DNA of 64,000 nt, taken from Pachysolen tannophilus NRRL Y-2460 (Eukaryota; Ascomycota; Pichiomycetes; Alaninales; Pachysolenaceae). The stretch covers positions 393,067 through 457,066 of the forward strand of contig KV454011.1 of the NCBI GenBank assembly GCA_001661245.1, in the 5' to 3' direction. A model generated the notes under the pieces. That model did no database searches and was not told the DNA's origin. It was given only the letters and a program-made list of their open reading frames with translations. Numbering within the stretch: the first letter of the stretch is position 1; each line of letters opens with the position of its first letter. Shown here piece by piece: positions 10,487 through 19,075 of the stretch. Made by a program: the position numbers and the translations under genes.

Positions 10487-12268
10487 ATGATTGTTGATTA
10501 TAATAGATTACTGTTTTTATTAACAGCTTTAACGACTGTTTTTGCCTTCCCGGTTGAACAGTCAATTTTTAAGTATTTACCATTGGATAGAGAAGGTAGT
10601 GTAAACTCTCATGGTAAAAATGATGAACCAAGTGGTGAAATTGTTACTGCACCAACTGCTGAAGAAGCTGCTTCTATTGCAAGAACATTAGTTGCAAGAG
10701 AATCGATAACCCAATTTTCTACTGTTAACCAGGAGGGAGACTTCAAGGGTTATCCTGTTTCATTCCCAGAGTATTATGCCGATACCAACAAAGATGGTAA
10801 TCCATTTTTGTTATTGGTTGATATTTCATCTGGTTTCCAAAATTATAAACAAGGTAGTGATTTAACTCTTACTGTTAAAGTTGGTGATCATCGTTTGGGT
10901 GAACATGTTAATCCAAGGTATCCACACTCATTTGTTACTTCTACTTTAGGTTCACCAAGAGTTTTACTTAGAGGTAAATTAGTAAATGCTACTGAAAAGT
11001 ACTCTGAACTGGAACTTGTTGGTGTTGCAAAGAGTTTTATTCGTAGACATCATGATGCTGCTTTATGGTTACCTGGAAACAAGGTTCATGAAACCTCATG
11101 GTGGCAATTTGAAGTTGAAAGCTTGTATTTTATTGGTGGTTTTGGTGATCGTTCATTTATTGGAGAAATTCCAGTTGAATTATATCAAAATGCTACTTTA
11201 TTAAGCCATGAAGAATATAGCAAGTTTATCAGAGCTTTTGAAGGTAGGAGAGACCATGAAGAAGGTTCAAAAGGTAGCCGTCATCCATTAGGTCCTCCTC
11301 CTCCACACCACGATGATGAACATGATGATGATATTCATGATGATGATGATGAACATTTTGAAAAAAAAGGTTTAAAATCAAAATCTAAGTCATGTGGTGG
11401 CAGTTCTTCCAAGAATGGTGCAAACTCTAAAGGTATTAATAAGAAAATGCACCATAAGAACAAGAAGGGTGGATTAAAATTTGAAATTCATAAACTTTTG
11501 GCTAAGGTAGGTTTAGTTAGTGAAAAGAAGCACCATAAAGGTGGTAGACATATGAAACAAAACCTGCACTTGAACAAGTCCCATGATGGTGAATTTGAAG
11601 AAAAAGAATTCAACGGTAAGGATTTTAAAGGTAAAGATTTCAAGGGTAAAGAAGATTTCAAAGGTAAAGAAGAATTCAAAGGTAAAGATTTCAAAGGTAA
11701 AGAAGAGTTCAAAGGTAAAGATTTCAAAGGTAAAGAAGAGTTCAAAGGTAAAGATTTCAAAGGTAAAGAAGAGTTCAAAGGTAAAGATTTCAAAGCTCAC
11801 AAGGGAGGAATGAAAAAGAATCAGGATTCAAAAAAAACCGACTCTAAAGAACATGACTTCAATGACAAGGACTTTGAACATCACAAAATGGGTTTAAAGA
11901 AACAACATCCAGTTGAGGGAAATGAAGAGTCATTTGCAAAAGATTTCAAAAAATTTGATAATAAGGGTAAGAAACTTGAAAGTGGTAAAGGTTCAGCAGC
12001 TCCAGAAGATAAACATTTTGAAAAAATTGATAAAATTTCTAAATTAGATAAGGATGTACCACCACCACCACCACCACAAAAGTTTGAAAAAGATGATAAA
12101 CATTTTGAAAAATTTGAAAAAAATTTCAAGTTTGATAAAGATGATACTAATACTCCTCCTCCATCAGCTCCAAAGTTTAAACAAGAAAAACATTTTGAAA
12201 AAGAATTTTCAAAAGAAGGTGCTGAAGAGATTGAAGAAGTAGAAACTTTAAACGAAGAGTCAAATTAG
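10487..12268 (+). CDS. Secreted CREG-fold protein with Lys-rich repetitive tail
   Basis: A 593-residue protein with a signal peptide (hydrophobic LLFLLTALTTVFA, likely cut after about residue 20). Residues about 55-245 match the CREG / pyridoxamine-phosphate-oxidase-like split-barrel family: ARTLVARE at the start, the VSFPEYYADTNKDGNPFLLL strand pair, RVLLRGKL, and the helix-strand FIRRHHDAALWLP...WWQFEVESLYFIGGFG. CREG proteins are secreted or lysosomal flavin-fold glycoproteins, generally without proven enzyme activity. Two N-glycosylation sequons are visible (NAT twice). After residue 255 the protein becomes a charged, low-complexity tail: a His/Asp segment (about 275-296), 60 residues of KGKDF/KGKEEF repeats (376-435), four HFEK motifs and two proline runs. 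No GPI signal is seen at the C-terminus. The tail could bind cell wall, metal or nucleic acid; its function is unknown. Confidence 0.78.
   Translation: MIVDYNRLLFLLTALTTVFAFPVEQSIFKYLPLDREGSVNSHGKNDEPSGEIVTAPTAEEAASIARTLVARESITQFSTVNQEGDFKGYPVSFPEYYADTNKDGNPFLLLVDISSGFQNYKQGSDLTLTVKVGDHRLGEHVNPRYPHSFVTSTLGSPRVLLRGKLVNATEKYSELELVGVAKSFIRRHHDAALWLPGNKVHETSWWQFEVESLYFIGGFGDRSFIGEIPVELYQNATLLSHEEYSKFIRAFEGRRDHEEGSKGSRHPLGPPPPHHDDEHDDDIHDDDDEHFEKKGLKSKSKSCGGSSSKNGANSKGINKKMHHKNKKGGLKFEIHKLLAKVGLVSEKKHHKGGRHMKQNLHLNKSHDGEFEEKEFNGKDFKGKDFKGKEDFKGKEEFKGKDFKGKEEFKGKDFKGKEEFKGKDFKGKEEFKGKDFKAHKGGMKKNQDSKKTDSKEHDFNDKDFEHHKMGLKKQHPVEGNEESFAKDFKKFDNKGKKLESGKGSAAPEDKHFEKIDKISKLDKDVPPPPPPQKFEKDDKHFEKFEKNFKFDKDDTNTPPPSAPKFKQEKHFEKEFSKEGAEEIEEVETLNEESN
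11612..11791 (+). repeat. In-frame coding tandem repeat (KGKDF / KGKEEF units)
   Basis: Sixty codons made of eleven 5- or 6-residue units. The last part is a regular 33-bp repeat (KGKDF followed by KGKEEF). Nucleotide identity between units is very high and the period is a multiple of three, so all six frames stay open here. Confidence 0.92.
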
Positions 12269-12566
12269 GTATGTGATAGGTTTTTTTTAATTAATTTTTT
12301 TTTTTAGAGGTTTTTTTAAATTGTAATTCATTTTTAAAATATTTTTTTTATTTTGTTGTTAACGGTAAAATATTAGTAAGTAGTATATTGTATTAATCAT
12401 GTCGTGTTATCAGTAACAAAAAATTATATATAATATAAATATTTTGTTTTTTTTTTTTGTTTTTTTTGAAGAAAAAAAAAAAAAAATAAAATCTTTTAAA
12501 TAAGGTAAAAATACGCGTAACAAAGGGAAAACAAGGAAAAAAAAAAAGAAAACAGATAACGCTTGT

Positions 12567-12576
12567 TAGCCGCCTA
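12567..12576 (+). promoter_or_regulatory. URS1-like Ume6 site
   Basis: TAGCCGCCTA matches the first eight bases of the URS1 consensus TAGCCGCCGA and lies 12 bp before a TATA box. Confidence 0.4.
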
Positions 12577-12587
12577 TCGATATCAAT

Positions 12588-12597
12588 TATATAAATA
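12588..12597 (+). promoter_or_regulatory. TATA box of the microprotein gene
   Basis: TATATAAATA, 115 bp upstream of the ATG at 12713, a usual distance for regulated yeast promoters. Confidence 0.5.
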
Positions 12598-12712
12598 CAA
12601 GATAAATTTTTCTTTGTTGAGTTTCAATAATTTTCAAATAGGTTTATTCATTAATTAATTTAATAAATAAATATTGAATTAATAAAACATAATTGTGGGA
12701 ATTCTTTGAACA

Positions 12713-12973
12713 ATGAGTCCACAACCAAGGATAAACAGGCGCTATACAGCAGTTGCAGCAGCAGCAACAACTTCTACAATAGTAATATTAGGTATTGGAT
12801 ATTTAGTTTTACAAACATTTCCTCATTTGAAAAATTATTTACCAAAATTTAACACTGAATTCGAAGAGGGAAACGAAGATAAGAAAGATGAAGCAAAAGA
12901 GGAGCAACAACAATTAGAACTGGAACTGGAACTGGAACTAGAACCTACACTGGAGTCGACACTGGAAAATTAA
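12713..12973 (+). CDS. Unknown 86-residue single-span membrane microprotein
   Basis: I do not recognise the family. The N-terminus is basic (PRINRRY), followed by an Ala/Thr-rich stretch and one membrane segment at about residues 17-35 (TTSTIVILGIGYLVLQTF). The rest is strongly acidic: Glu/Lys, then a Gln run and an alternating Glu-Leu tract (four EL units) ending in PTLESTLEN. A short basic N-terminus plus one span and an acidic tail is common among small mitochondrial inner-membrane and ER proteins, but targeting cannot be decided here. Support for it being real comes from a TATA box at normal distance, upstream regulatory-like sites, an ATG in purine-rich context (GAACAATGAG) and repeats in the 3' region. 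It is followed by three TTTGTTAGT copies. Confidence 0.6.
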   Translation: MSPQPRINRRYTAVAAAATTSTIVILGIGYLVLQTFPHLKNYLPKFNTEFEEGNEDKKDEAKEEQQQLELELELELEPTLESTLEN

Positions 12974-12974
12974 A

Positions 12975-13013
12975 TTTGTTAGTTATATAATTTGTTAGTA
13001 CAAATTTGTTAGT
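12975..13013 (+). repeat. Three TTTGTTAGT copies downstream of the microprotein stop
   Basis: Exact copies at 12975-12983, 12991-12999 and 13005-13013, spaced 16 and 14 bp, starting two bases after the stop codon. They would lie in the 3' UTR. Confidence 0.85.
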
Positions 13014-13786
13014 AATTAGGCAAGCGCGGTAGTGTATAGTATATGAATCTCAATGCTTTTGGTAACTCAAACCCATACGACCGAAGATGTAGTTAAAAAA
13101 AAATTTAAAAAAATTTAAAAAAATTAAAAAAATTAAAAAATTAAAAAAATTAAAAAATTTCCTCCGCACAATAAAATTTTTTTTATAGTTCAAGCAGAAT
13201 TTTATGAAAGAAGTACAAAAATGAAGTCGTGCACTGCACTCTAAGTGATGACTGCATATGAAAAAGACCCGCTTTTGGTGTCCCGCACTTTGCTTTTTTT
13301 TTTTCACTTTACTGTGGTCTATTGTTACCCCCTTTAACTTTGTCCCATACTCTCTTATTCTTCTTATAATTATTTATGTCACTCATCTTAAACTGGGGGA
13401 AATCATGTACGAATATGCACGACTGTTCATTTTACTTAATATTACAATAAGAAAAAAGAAACAAACTTTTTTTTTTTTTTTTTGCTGCAAAAGTTTAATT
13501 GAAAATCTCCTCTCAAAATACGAAATTTTCTTAGTTAAAATCTTTTTAAATACATCCTTTATGTATGTAATCACTGGGGTTTTTGTGTATTGATCATTTA
13601 AAATGAAAAAAACAAAAAAAANAAAAAAAGGTGGAGATAAACTATATAATTTTTTTTTAATTAAAAAGGAAATAAAGAAAATAAGTAAGTAAGTGAAGGA
13701 AAAAAAAACGTTTTACGTTTTATTTTAGATTATTCTATATTTTATTTGTTTAAAATTTTTTTGAAACAACTAATAAAAGAATTAAC

Positions 13787-13796
13787 TATATAAATA
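13787..13796 (+). promoter_or_regulatory. TATA box of the Ato-family gene
   Basis: TATATAAATA about 150 bp upstream of the ATG at 13939; the same ten bases occur before the microprotein gene. Confidence 0.5.
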
Positions 13797-13829
13797 GCTA
13801 GTTATTCTCATAATTAAATTATTTTAAGA

Positions 13830-13855
13830 GAAGAAGAAGAAGAAGAAGAAGAAAA
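13830..13855 (+). repeat. GAA trinucleotide repeat
   Basis: About eight tandem GAA units in the presumed 5' UTR of the Ato-family gene. Confidence 0.8.
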
Positions 13856-13938
13856 AGAGAATTCTTTTTTTTTTTTAATTAAATATAAATATAAAATAAA
13901 TTTTTTATAACAATAAATCAATTTTTACATATTCACAT

Positions 13939-14775
13939 ATGAGAATGAGCAATACCCATAATCACTACCACAACAATTCCGATGTTGATATCGAGAAACA
14001 GTTGAATAATTCAGAAGGGGAAGATGTTTCCACTAAAAATGCTTCTGTTTCAAGAATTATGACTTCTGGTGAGAATGATGAATATGTTCATATTGGTAAT
14101 CAGAAATATTATAGAAGTGAGCTTTTACAAGCTTTTGGTGGTACTTTAATGCCAGGGCTTGCTCTGCCTTCAGTTCATAAATTTGCAAATCCTGCTCCAT
14201 TAGGTTTATCTGCTTTTGCTCTTACAACCTTTGTTTTATCATTAATAAATGCTCAAGCTATGGGTCTTGAAACTGCTAATGTTGTTGTTGGTTTAGCTAT
14301 TTTTTATGGTGGTTTAATTCAATTATTAGCTGGTATGTGGGAAATGGCTGTTGAAAATACTTTTGGTGCTTTGGCACTTTCTAGTTATGGAGGTTTTTGG
14401 ATGTCATTTGGAGCAATTAATATTCCATGGTTTGGAATTAGTGCTGCATATACAAATACAAGAGATTTAGAAGTTGCTCTTGGTTTTTATTTGTTAGGTT
14501 GGGCAATCTTCACTTTTATGTTGATGTTGGCTACAATGAAATCAACAGTTGCATTTTTTTCACTTTTTGCAACTTTAGATCTTACTTTCTTATTATTAAG
14601 TGTTGGTAATTTGGCTCCCTCAGCAAACTGTACAAAAGCAGGAGGTATTGTTGGTGTAATCACTGCCTTTGTTGCTTGGTACAATGCTTATGCAGGTTTG
14701 GCAACTCATGAAAATGCTTATGTCACTGTAAAAGCTTTCCCAATTCCAGTTATTGGTGGTAAAAAGAAAAATTAA
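13939..14775 (+). CDS. Ato/Ady2 (AceTr) family acetate-ammonium transporter
   Basis: A 278-residue plasma-membrane protein with six transmembrane helices. The family signature NPAPLGLSAFALTTFVLS lies at about residues 89-106, preceded by AFGGTLMPGLALPSVHKFA as in S. cerevisiae Ato1-3. FYGGLIQLLAGMWE, SYGGFWMSFGAINIPWFGI and GFYLLGWAIFTFM are further family segments. Members carry acetate (as acid or with protons) and are linked to ammonia export and carbon-source change. The N-terminal 60 residues are hydrophilic. A second ATG lies two codons in (13945) and could be the real start. The promoter has a TATA box, which fits a carbon-regulated gene. Which paralogue it matches cannot be said. Confidence 0.93.
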   Translation: MRMSNTHNHYHNNSDVDIEKQLNNSEGEDVSTKNASVSRIMTSGENDEYVHIGNQKYYRSELLQAFGGTLMPGLALPSVHKFANPAPLGLSAFALTTFVLSLINAQAMGLETANVVVGLAIFYGGLIQLLAGMWEMAVENTFGALALSSYGGFWMSFGAINIPWFGISAAYTNTRDLEVALGFYLLGWAIFTFMLMLATMKSTVAFFSLFATLDLTFLLLSVGNLAPSANCTKAGGIVGVITAFVAWYNAYAGLATHENAYVTVKAFPIPVIGGKKKN

Positions 14776-15375
14776 TTGAAAATCAAATTTAATATCATTT
14801 ATCATTTATCATTATTTAACAACATTGTTCTCCACAGCTTTTCACTCTTATGTCTTAATTACTTATTTAAAATATTTATTTTATTTATATTATTTTTTTT
14901 CATTATTATTTATTCTAGGTCGTTCTCTTTCTTTTTAGCTTAGCTTTTACTTAATGAATACAATTTAATTTATGATTTCTTTTTTCTTAATTTTTAATTT
15001 TTATCGAATCAATTATTCGTGTGTATTCATTTATTTTAATAAAGGAATGAAAAGAAAGAAAATTAATTAATTTAATCATTTTTTACAACTATTTGTCAAA
15101 TCTAATAACCATGGTAAAGGGGAAAAGAGAAAAATGGTTTTAATTCAATCATCATCTATCTCTTCCTTTCTCTTGTATAAAAGTTGAAATTGAAGATTTT
15201 AAGAGAAAATTGTGGTCGTGTTCCAAAAACAGAGAATTTTCTTTCTGCAAAAAAAAAATAAAAAAAAAAAAAAATTTTTCAGATAAAATAAAATTTTTCA
15301 AAAAAATAAATTTATACGGTATTAAAGATAGATAAATAGTTAACTAGTAGTATTTTGTTTTAATTGGTATTAAAG
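14776..15375. promoter_or_regulatory. 3' region of the Ato gene and RRP15 promoter
   Basis: About 600 bases, AT-rich. Two RRPE-like elements (AAAATTTTTC at 15271-15280 and AAAATTTTTCA at 15290-15300) lie 76-105 bp upstream of the RRP15 start. No RNA gene or open frame is supported. Confidence 0.45.
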
Positions 15376-16185
15376 ATGGTTAAATTAGAATCTGCACCAA
15401 AGAGACAGAAGTTGGATTTATCAGGGGAAGTGGAGTTGTCTAAGAATGATAGTAAGACTAGAAATAGCAAGGATTTAAAAAGCGATGAGGAAGATGAGGA
15501 AGATGAGGAAAAATCAAATTTGGATCAAGATGATGATTTAAGCGAGAGTAAAGATGAGAGTGATGTTGCTTCTAGTCTTGGTGAGGATGAACCAGACTTG
15601 GAAGATGTGAGTTCTGATGAGAGCTTGGGTAGTGGCTCCTCCAACTCCGATTCCGATTCCGATTCTGACGATTATTCCACCAAGAAGAAATCTAAACCTA
15701 AAGGAGATGATAATTCAGAATCTTTTTCTAATGCATTTAATGCTATAATAAATTCTAAATTAAAATCTTATAATAGAAAAGATCCAATATTGGTAAGATC
15801 AAAATCGAAATTACAAAAATTCCAAGATGAAAAATTAGAGCAAAAGGCTAAAAGACTGTTATTAGCAGAAAAAAATCTGCAATTAAATAAGGATAGAATT
15901 AAAGATATTTATCAAATAAATGCTGGTGGAAATGATGATGGTAATGATGGTGAACAAGTGAAAAAAATAATGCAAAGAGAAAAATTTTTTAAAAAAACTG
16001 CTCAACGTGGTGTTATAAGGTTATTCAATGCTATATTATTAACTCAAACATCTACTATAAAAGAATTAGAAACTGAAGAAAAAGAAAAGGGGAAAGTAGG
16101 GAAAATTGCTGAAAAAGAATTGTTAAATGAAATATCAAAGGAAAAATTTATGGATTTAATACAGGCCGCAGGTAGGAAATCTTAA
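15376..16185 (+). CDS. RRP15: RRP15, pre-60S ribosome assembly protein
   Basis: The ATG at 15376 gives 269 residues (S. cerevisiae 250); four upstream in-frame codons begin with TTG. The first 110 residues are acidic/serine-rich (DEEDEEDEEK, then a run of SD dipeptides) with an early basic patch (PKRQKL). The conserved part follows: NAFNAIINSKLKSY with KDPILVRSK, a coiled coil rich in Lys and Leu (KLEQKAKRLLLAEK), and the family-defining TAQRGVIRLFNAIL near residue 220. Rrp15 acts in the nucleolus in maturation of 27S pre-rRNA to 25S and 5.8S. Its promoter has RRPE-like motifs. Confidence 0.9.
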   Translation: MVKLESAPKRQKLDLSGEVELSKNDSKTRNSKDLKSDEEDEEDEEKSNLDQDDDLSESKDESDVASSLGEDEPDLEDVSSDESLGSGSSNSDSDSDSDDYSTKKKSKPKGDDNSESFSNAFNAIINSKLKSYNRKDPILVRSKSKLQKFQDEKLEQKAKRLLLAEKNLQLNKDRIKDIYQINAGGNDDGNDGEQVKKIMQREKFFKKTAQRGVIRLFNAILLTQTSTIKELETEEKEKGKVGKIAEKELLNEISKEKFMDLIQAAGRKS

Positions 16186-16294
16186 TCTTAATTTAAATCT
16201 AGCATTTTTTTTTTTCTATAATGAGTTTCATGAATAAATAAATAAATAAAAATAAATAAATAAATAAAATAAATAAGTAAAAAAAAAAAAAGGT
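16186..16294. other. RRP15 / PPR convergent gap with AAAT repeat
   Basis: About 110 bases with tandem AAAT units around 16233-16275 followed by poly(A). Confidence 0.6.
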
Positions 16295-18811
16295 TTATTT
16301 TGTAGAAACAATTTTGATATTGTTATCCATCATTGAAGGTAACTCAAAATTATTAACATTTAATTCTTTTCTTTCTAATAATCTTTTATACTGTTTAGGA
16401 AAGTATTTCCCACACCATTCAATAACTTTTTCTCTTTTTTCAGGTAATAATGTCCAATTATATAAGCTTTTCAAAATTTTATCACCTATTTCAATATCCT
16501 TATTGACTCTCCATTCTTCTGCAAGTGCCAATGCCCCATCATATTCATCATGATAACAAAAACCAATAAGATATTGTTCATAGTTCTCCTCGTTAAGTAT
16601 CAAGTAAGATCCGCCTGTTACTTCTGATAAATTATTCCAAAAAAGTTGTAAATTTCTTAAAGAAGTATATGTGTTCAGTTTCAACATCAACGTAATGGTT
16701 TCATTATTTACTCCTCTTGATTCAGGAAGAGAACATGCTTGGTCAAACACATCTCTTGTCTTGAGGAAATCTTGTAAATGACAATAACCTTCCAAGACTG
16801 AATTTAATATATTAATATTTAAATTTATAGAAATATCTGTTTTCAAATATAAATGTAATTTGAAAACACCATCCTCGTACAATTGTTTCCCAAAATTCCG
16901 AAATAAGAAACAATAAATTGTTTCATCAGGTAGTTTTAATCCATACTCTTTATTAAATTTTAACATTTGTTGGAAAATAATTAAACAAGCATTTGGTCTG
17001 TTAAGGCTCATAAATTTCTGCATCACTGGTAAAAAATGATCAAAAGAAATCCGAAATTTTTTGCATAAATAGTTATATACAACCCAATTGGTCTCTTCAT
17101 TTTTATTGTATGTCAAAATCAAACTGTATAGTTGATCATATATCTCAGGTAAACTTGTAGAATCATACCTCATTGCATTTCTTCTTTCCTCTTCTCCTTG
17201 TAAAGTCTCAGGCAGAGATAATTCTCTTTCCAAAAGTTCTATCCCATCACCAACATAATCGCTTTCAATTAATTTCAGTAAAAAAGCAGAAATAGCATTG
17301 TAGTCCAATCTTTGTCCAACAGATTTCAATAATTTATAATTTTTAAAAATAGTTTTAATATCATCAGTCGTATCATGACAGTAATGTGTGAAAGCCTTAA
17401 ATAATACGGATAAGTACATGCCATCTTCATCTGTTGACCAATCAATGTAATACTTTGGCCCAATGCTTTCAAGAAATAATTTCCATGCACGATTCGAATC
17501 ACCTTTATTCAATTCATTATTTATCAATATTGCAAAAGACAAACAATCTTCATCTATTTTAATTTTTTCCTTGAAAAAAGATCTCAACTGAGAAATATAT
17601 AAGTCTGATTTGTCACAATAAGTACAGATTAATATTAGTTTGTTGAATATTTTTTCCAAATCGGAATTCTCTAAAAGTGAATATGCTTTAATGAGTTTTT
17701 CTTTTATCAGTTCTGAAAGTTCATCACCACGCTCTTTTTTATAAATTTCATATTGTAATAACATTTCCCATGATGATGGTAACAGTGAATTTGAGTCTAT
17801 GTTTTTCCTTGCTAACAATTCAATCACACCATAAGGATCATTATACTTAATACAGTTGGTAACAACTGTATTCACTGAATGATCTCCATAATCTTTATCT
17901 AAAAAGAATAATTTCTCCAAATTTGGGATTTTCGAAATTGTCAACATCACAAATTTACTGAGTTCTTTATCAATAGAATTCTCTGCAACAAATTTTAATA
18001 TACTACTCAAGTGATAAAATTTCTCAAAAGAATTAACATTACAAAATTCATCTATAAGTTCCACCATTTTGTGCAAATTATCAACTAAATTATCTTTATA
18101 ACCATTTTCAAGTTCTTCTTCGCATGCCTCTAAGAATAATTCGATAATCTCAGTACTTTGCGCAAATTCTTTAAATCTGTAATACTGCAGTAATATTAAA
18201 ATATTTTTGGAGTCTGGTGATACTGATTTAAAAGATTCCACTGATTTCATAATGAATTTGTTGAATAACTTTGGGTCAGGGTTTTTTGCGTAAAATTCTT
18301 CAATAAGTTTAGGAAAATGAAACCTTTTGTTAGACATTAATACAAAACGAACCATATGTTCGTAAATCTCTAACAATTTACCATTTTCCTTTGTTGATGA
18401 TACCATTCCTTTCTGATTTAAAGCCAATCTATTAAGAAACACAGGCAAGAATTGTAATGTCCTGATGTTTTCACTATTTAAACCTTTGATTGAATCCAAT
18501 ATATTCAATATTTCATTGTCATTTTTGAAAAAAGTACCTAAATCATCTCCTTTATTAATTATAGCCTCCACAGAATCATTTATCAAAGAGTAATCTTGTC
18601 CACCATTATCTCGATTCTTATTAGAGATATAAGTGTTCAACAATTCTTTCAACTTGAATTTTTTGTCATTGGACAAATTATCAGTTCTGCATAGTCTCCT
18701 GATTTCAAGAACAGTATCATCATTATTTAAAGAAGAGTAAAATTTCAAATCGAAGTTCCTAATCAATACCCATCGCAAAGGTCTAATGAATTGGCATGAT
18801 CGTAACATCAT
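16295..18811 (-). CDS. Mitochondrial PPR-like (helical-repeat) protein
   Basis: An 838-residue protein. The N-terminus (MMLRSCQFIRPLRWVLIRNF) is arginine-rich, amphipathic and free of acids for about 20 residues, a typical mitochondrial presequence. The rest is all-helical with degenerate PPR-like pairs, clearest at residues 600-760 (for example NPAC-type LIIFQQMLKFNKEYGLKLPDET and the segment LNSVLEGYCHLQDFLKTRDVFDQAC). Such yeast proteins bind single mitochondrial mRNAs or rRNA to control processing, stability or translation. I cannot assign an orthologue (Pet111, Sov1, Ccm1 and others are of similar size), since these families diverge fast. It is downstream of and on the same strand as TAZ1, another mitochondrial gene. 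Confidence 0.65.
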   Translation of the reverse strand: MMLRSCQFIRPLRWVLIRNFDLKFYSSLNNDDTVLEIRRLCRTDNLSNDKKFKLKELLNTYISNKNRDNGGQDYSLINDSVEAIINKGDDLGTFFKNDNEILNILDSIKGLNSENIRTLQFLPVFLNRLALNQKGMVSSTKENGKLLEIYEHMVRFVLMSNKRFHFPKLIEEFYAKNPDPKLFNKFIMKSVESFKSVSPDSKNILILLQYYRFKEFAQSTEIIELFLEACEEELENGYKDNLVDNLHKMVELIDEFCNVNSFEKFYHLSSILKFVAENSIDKELSKFVMLTISKIPNLEKLFFLDKDYGDHSVNTVVTNCIKYNDPYGVIELLARKNIDSNSLLPSSWEMLLQYEIYKKERGDELSELIKEKLIKAYSLLENSDLEKIFNKLILICTYCDKSDLYISQLRSFFKEKIKIDEDCLSFAILINNELNKGDSNRAWKLFLESIGPKYYIDWSTDEDGMYLSVLFKAFTHYCHDTTDDIKTIFKNYKLLKSVGQRLDYNAISAFLLKLIESDYVGDGIELLERELSLPETLQGEEERRNAMRYDSTSLPEIYDQLYSLILTYNKNEETNWVVYNYLCKKFRISFDHFLPVMQKFMSLNRPNACLIIFQQMLKFNKEYGLKLPDETIYCFLFRNFGKQLYEDGVFKLHLYLKTDISINLNINILNSVLEGYCHLQDFLKTRDVFDQACSLPESRGVNNETITLMLKLNTYTSLRNLQLFWNNLSEVTGGSYLILNEENYEQYLIGFCYHDEYDGALALAEEWRVNKDIEIGDKILKSLYNWTLLPEKREKVIEWCGKYFPKQYKRLLERKELNVNNFELPSMMDNNIKIVSTK

Positions 18812-18862
18812 CGCCTTCGTTCTTAATTTATATTCATTACTTCTTTGTAAAATAGAGGGCGA

Positions 18863-18896
<34 letters not shown>

Positions 18897-19075
18897 TATT
18901 ATTATGCGTAAATAAATACTTACATTAAAAAGTTAACATTTTGACATAGTAAAATTATACGCAAAAAAATAATAGTATTGAAAATATATACGGATTGCCC
19001 TTTATCTTTTGGCAATTTTTGTTGGTTGTTTTATAATTCTATAAATATAAATATAAACATGCATAGGTGTAGAAT
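18812..19075. other. TAZ1-PPR intergenic region with ATT repeat
   Basis: About 260 bases between TAZ1 and the PPR gene (both minus strand). An ATT trinucleotide repeat occupies about 18868-18903, directly upstream of the PPR gene start. Confidence 0.7.

Larger units (their letters stand above)
12269..12712. promoter_or_regulatory. Upstream region of the microprotein gene, with MCB, URS1-like site and TATA box
   Basis: About 440 bases. After AT-rich 3'-UTR sequence and homopolymer tracts come ACGCGT (MluI cell-cycle box, 12513-12518), TAGCCGCCTA (URS1/Ume6-like, 12567-12576) and TATATAAATA (12588-12597), the last about 115 bp before the start codon. Confidence 0.5.
13014..13938. other. Intergenic region upstream of the Ato-family gene
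   Basis: Over 900 bases without a supported gene. It holds an A(n)TTT(n) low-complexity array at about 13094-13160, a GC-richer patch at 13195-13300 with TGCA-type motifs, poly(T) tracts, one ambiguous base in a poly(A) run (13622), a GAA repeat (about 13830-13855) and a TATA box (13787-13796). The 111-codon frame at 13258-13593 is hydrophobic and driven by poly(T); I do not accept it as a gene. Confidence 0.5.

Noticed and set aside
11488-11813. Long frames on both strands within the CREG-gene repeat
   Set aside because: They exist because the repeat period is a multiple of three; only the plus-strand frame with signal peptide and CREG domain makes sense.
13258-13593. Hydrophobic 111-codon frame upstream of the Ato-family gene
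   Set aside because: Its Phe and Lys runs come from poly(T) and poly(A) tracts; no family features, and it overlaps AT-rich intergenic DNA.
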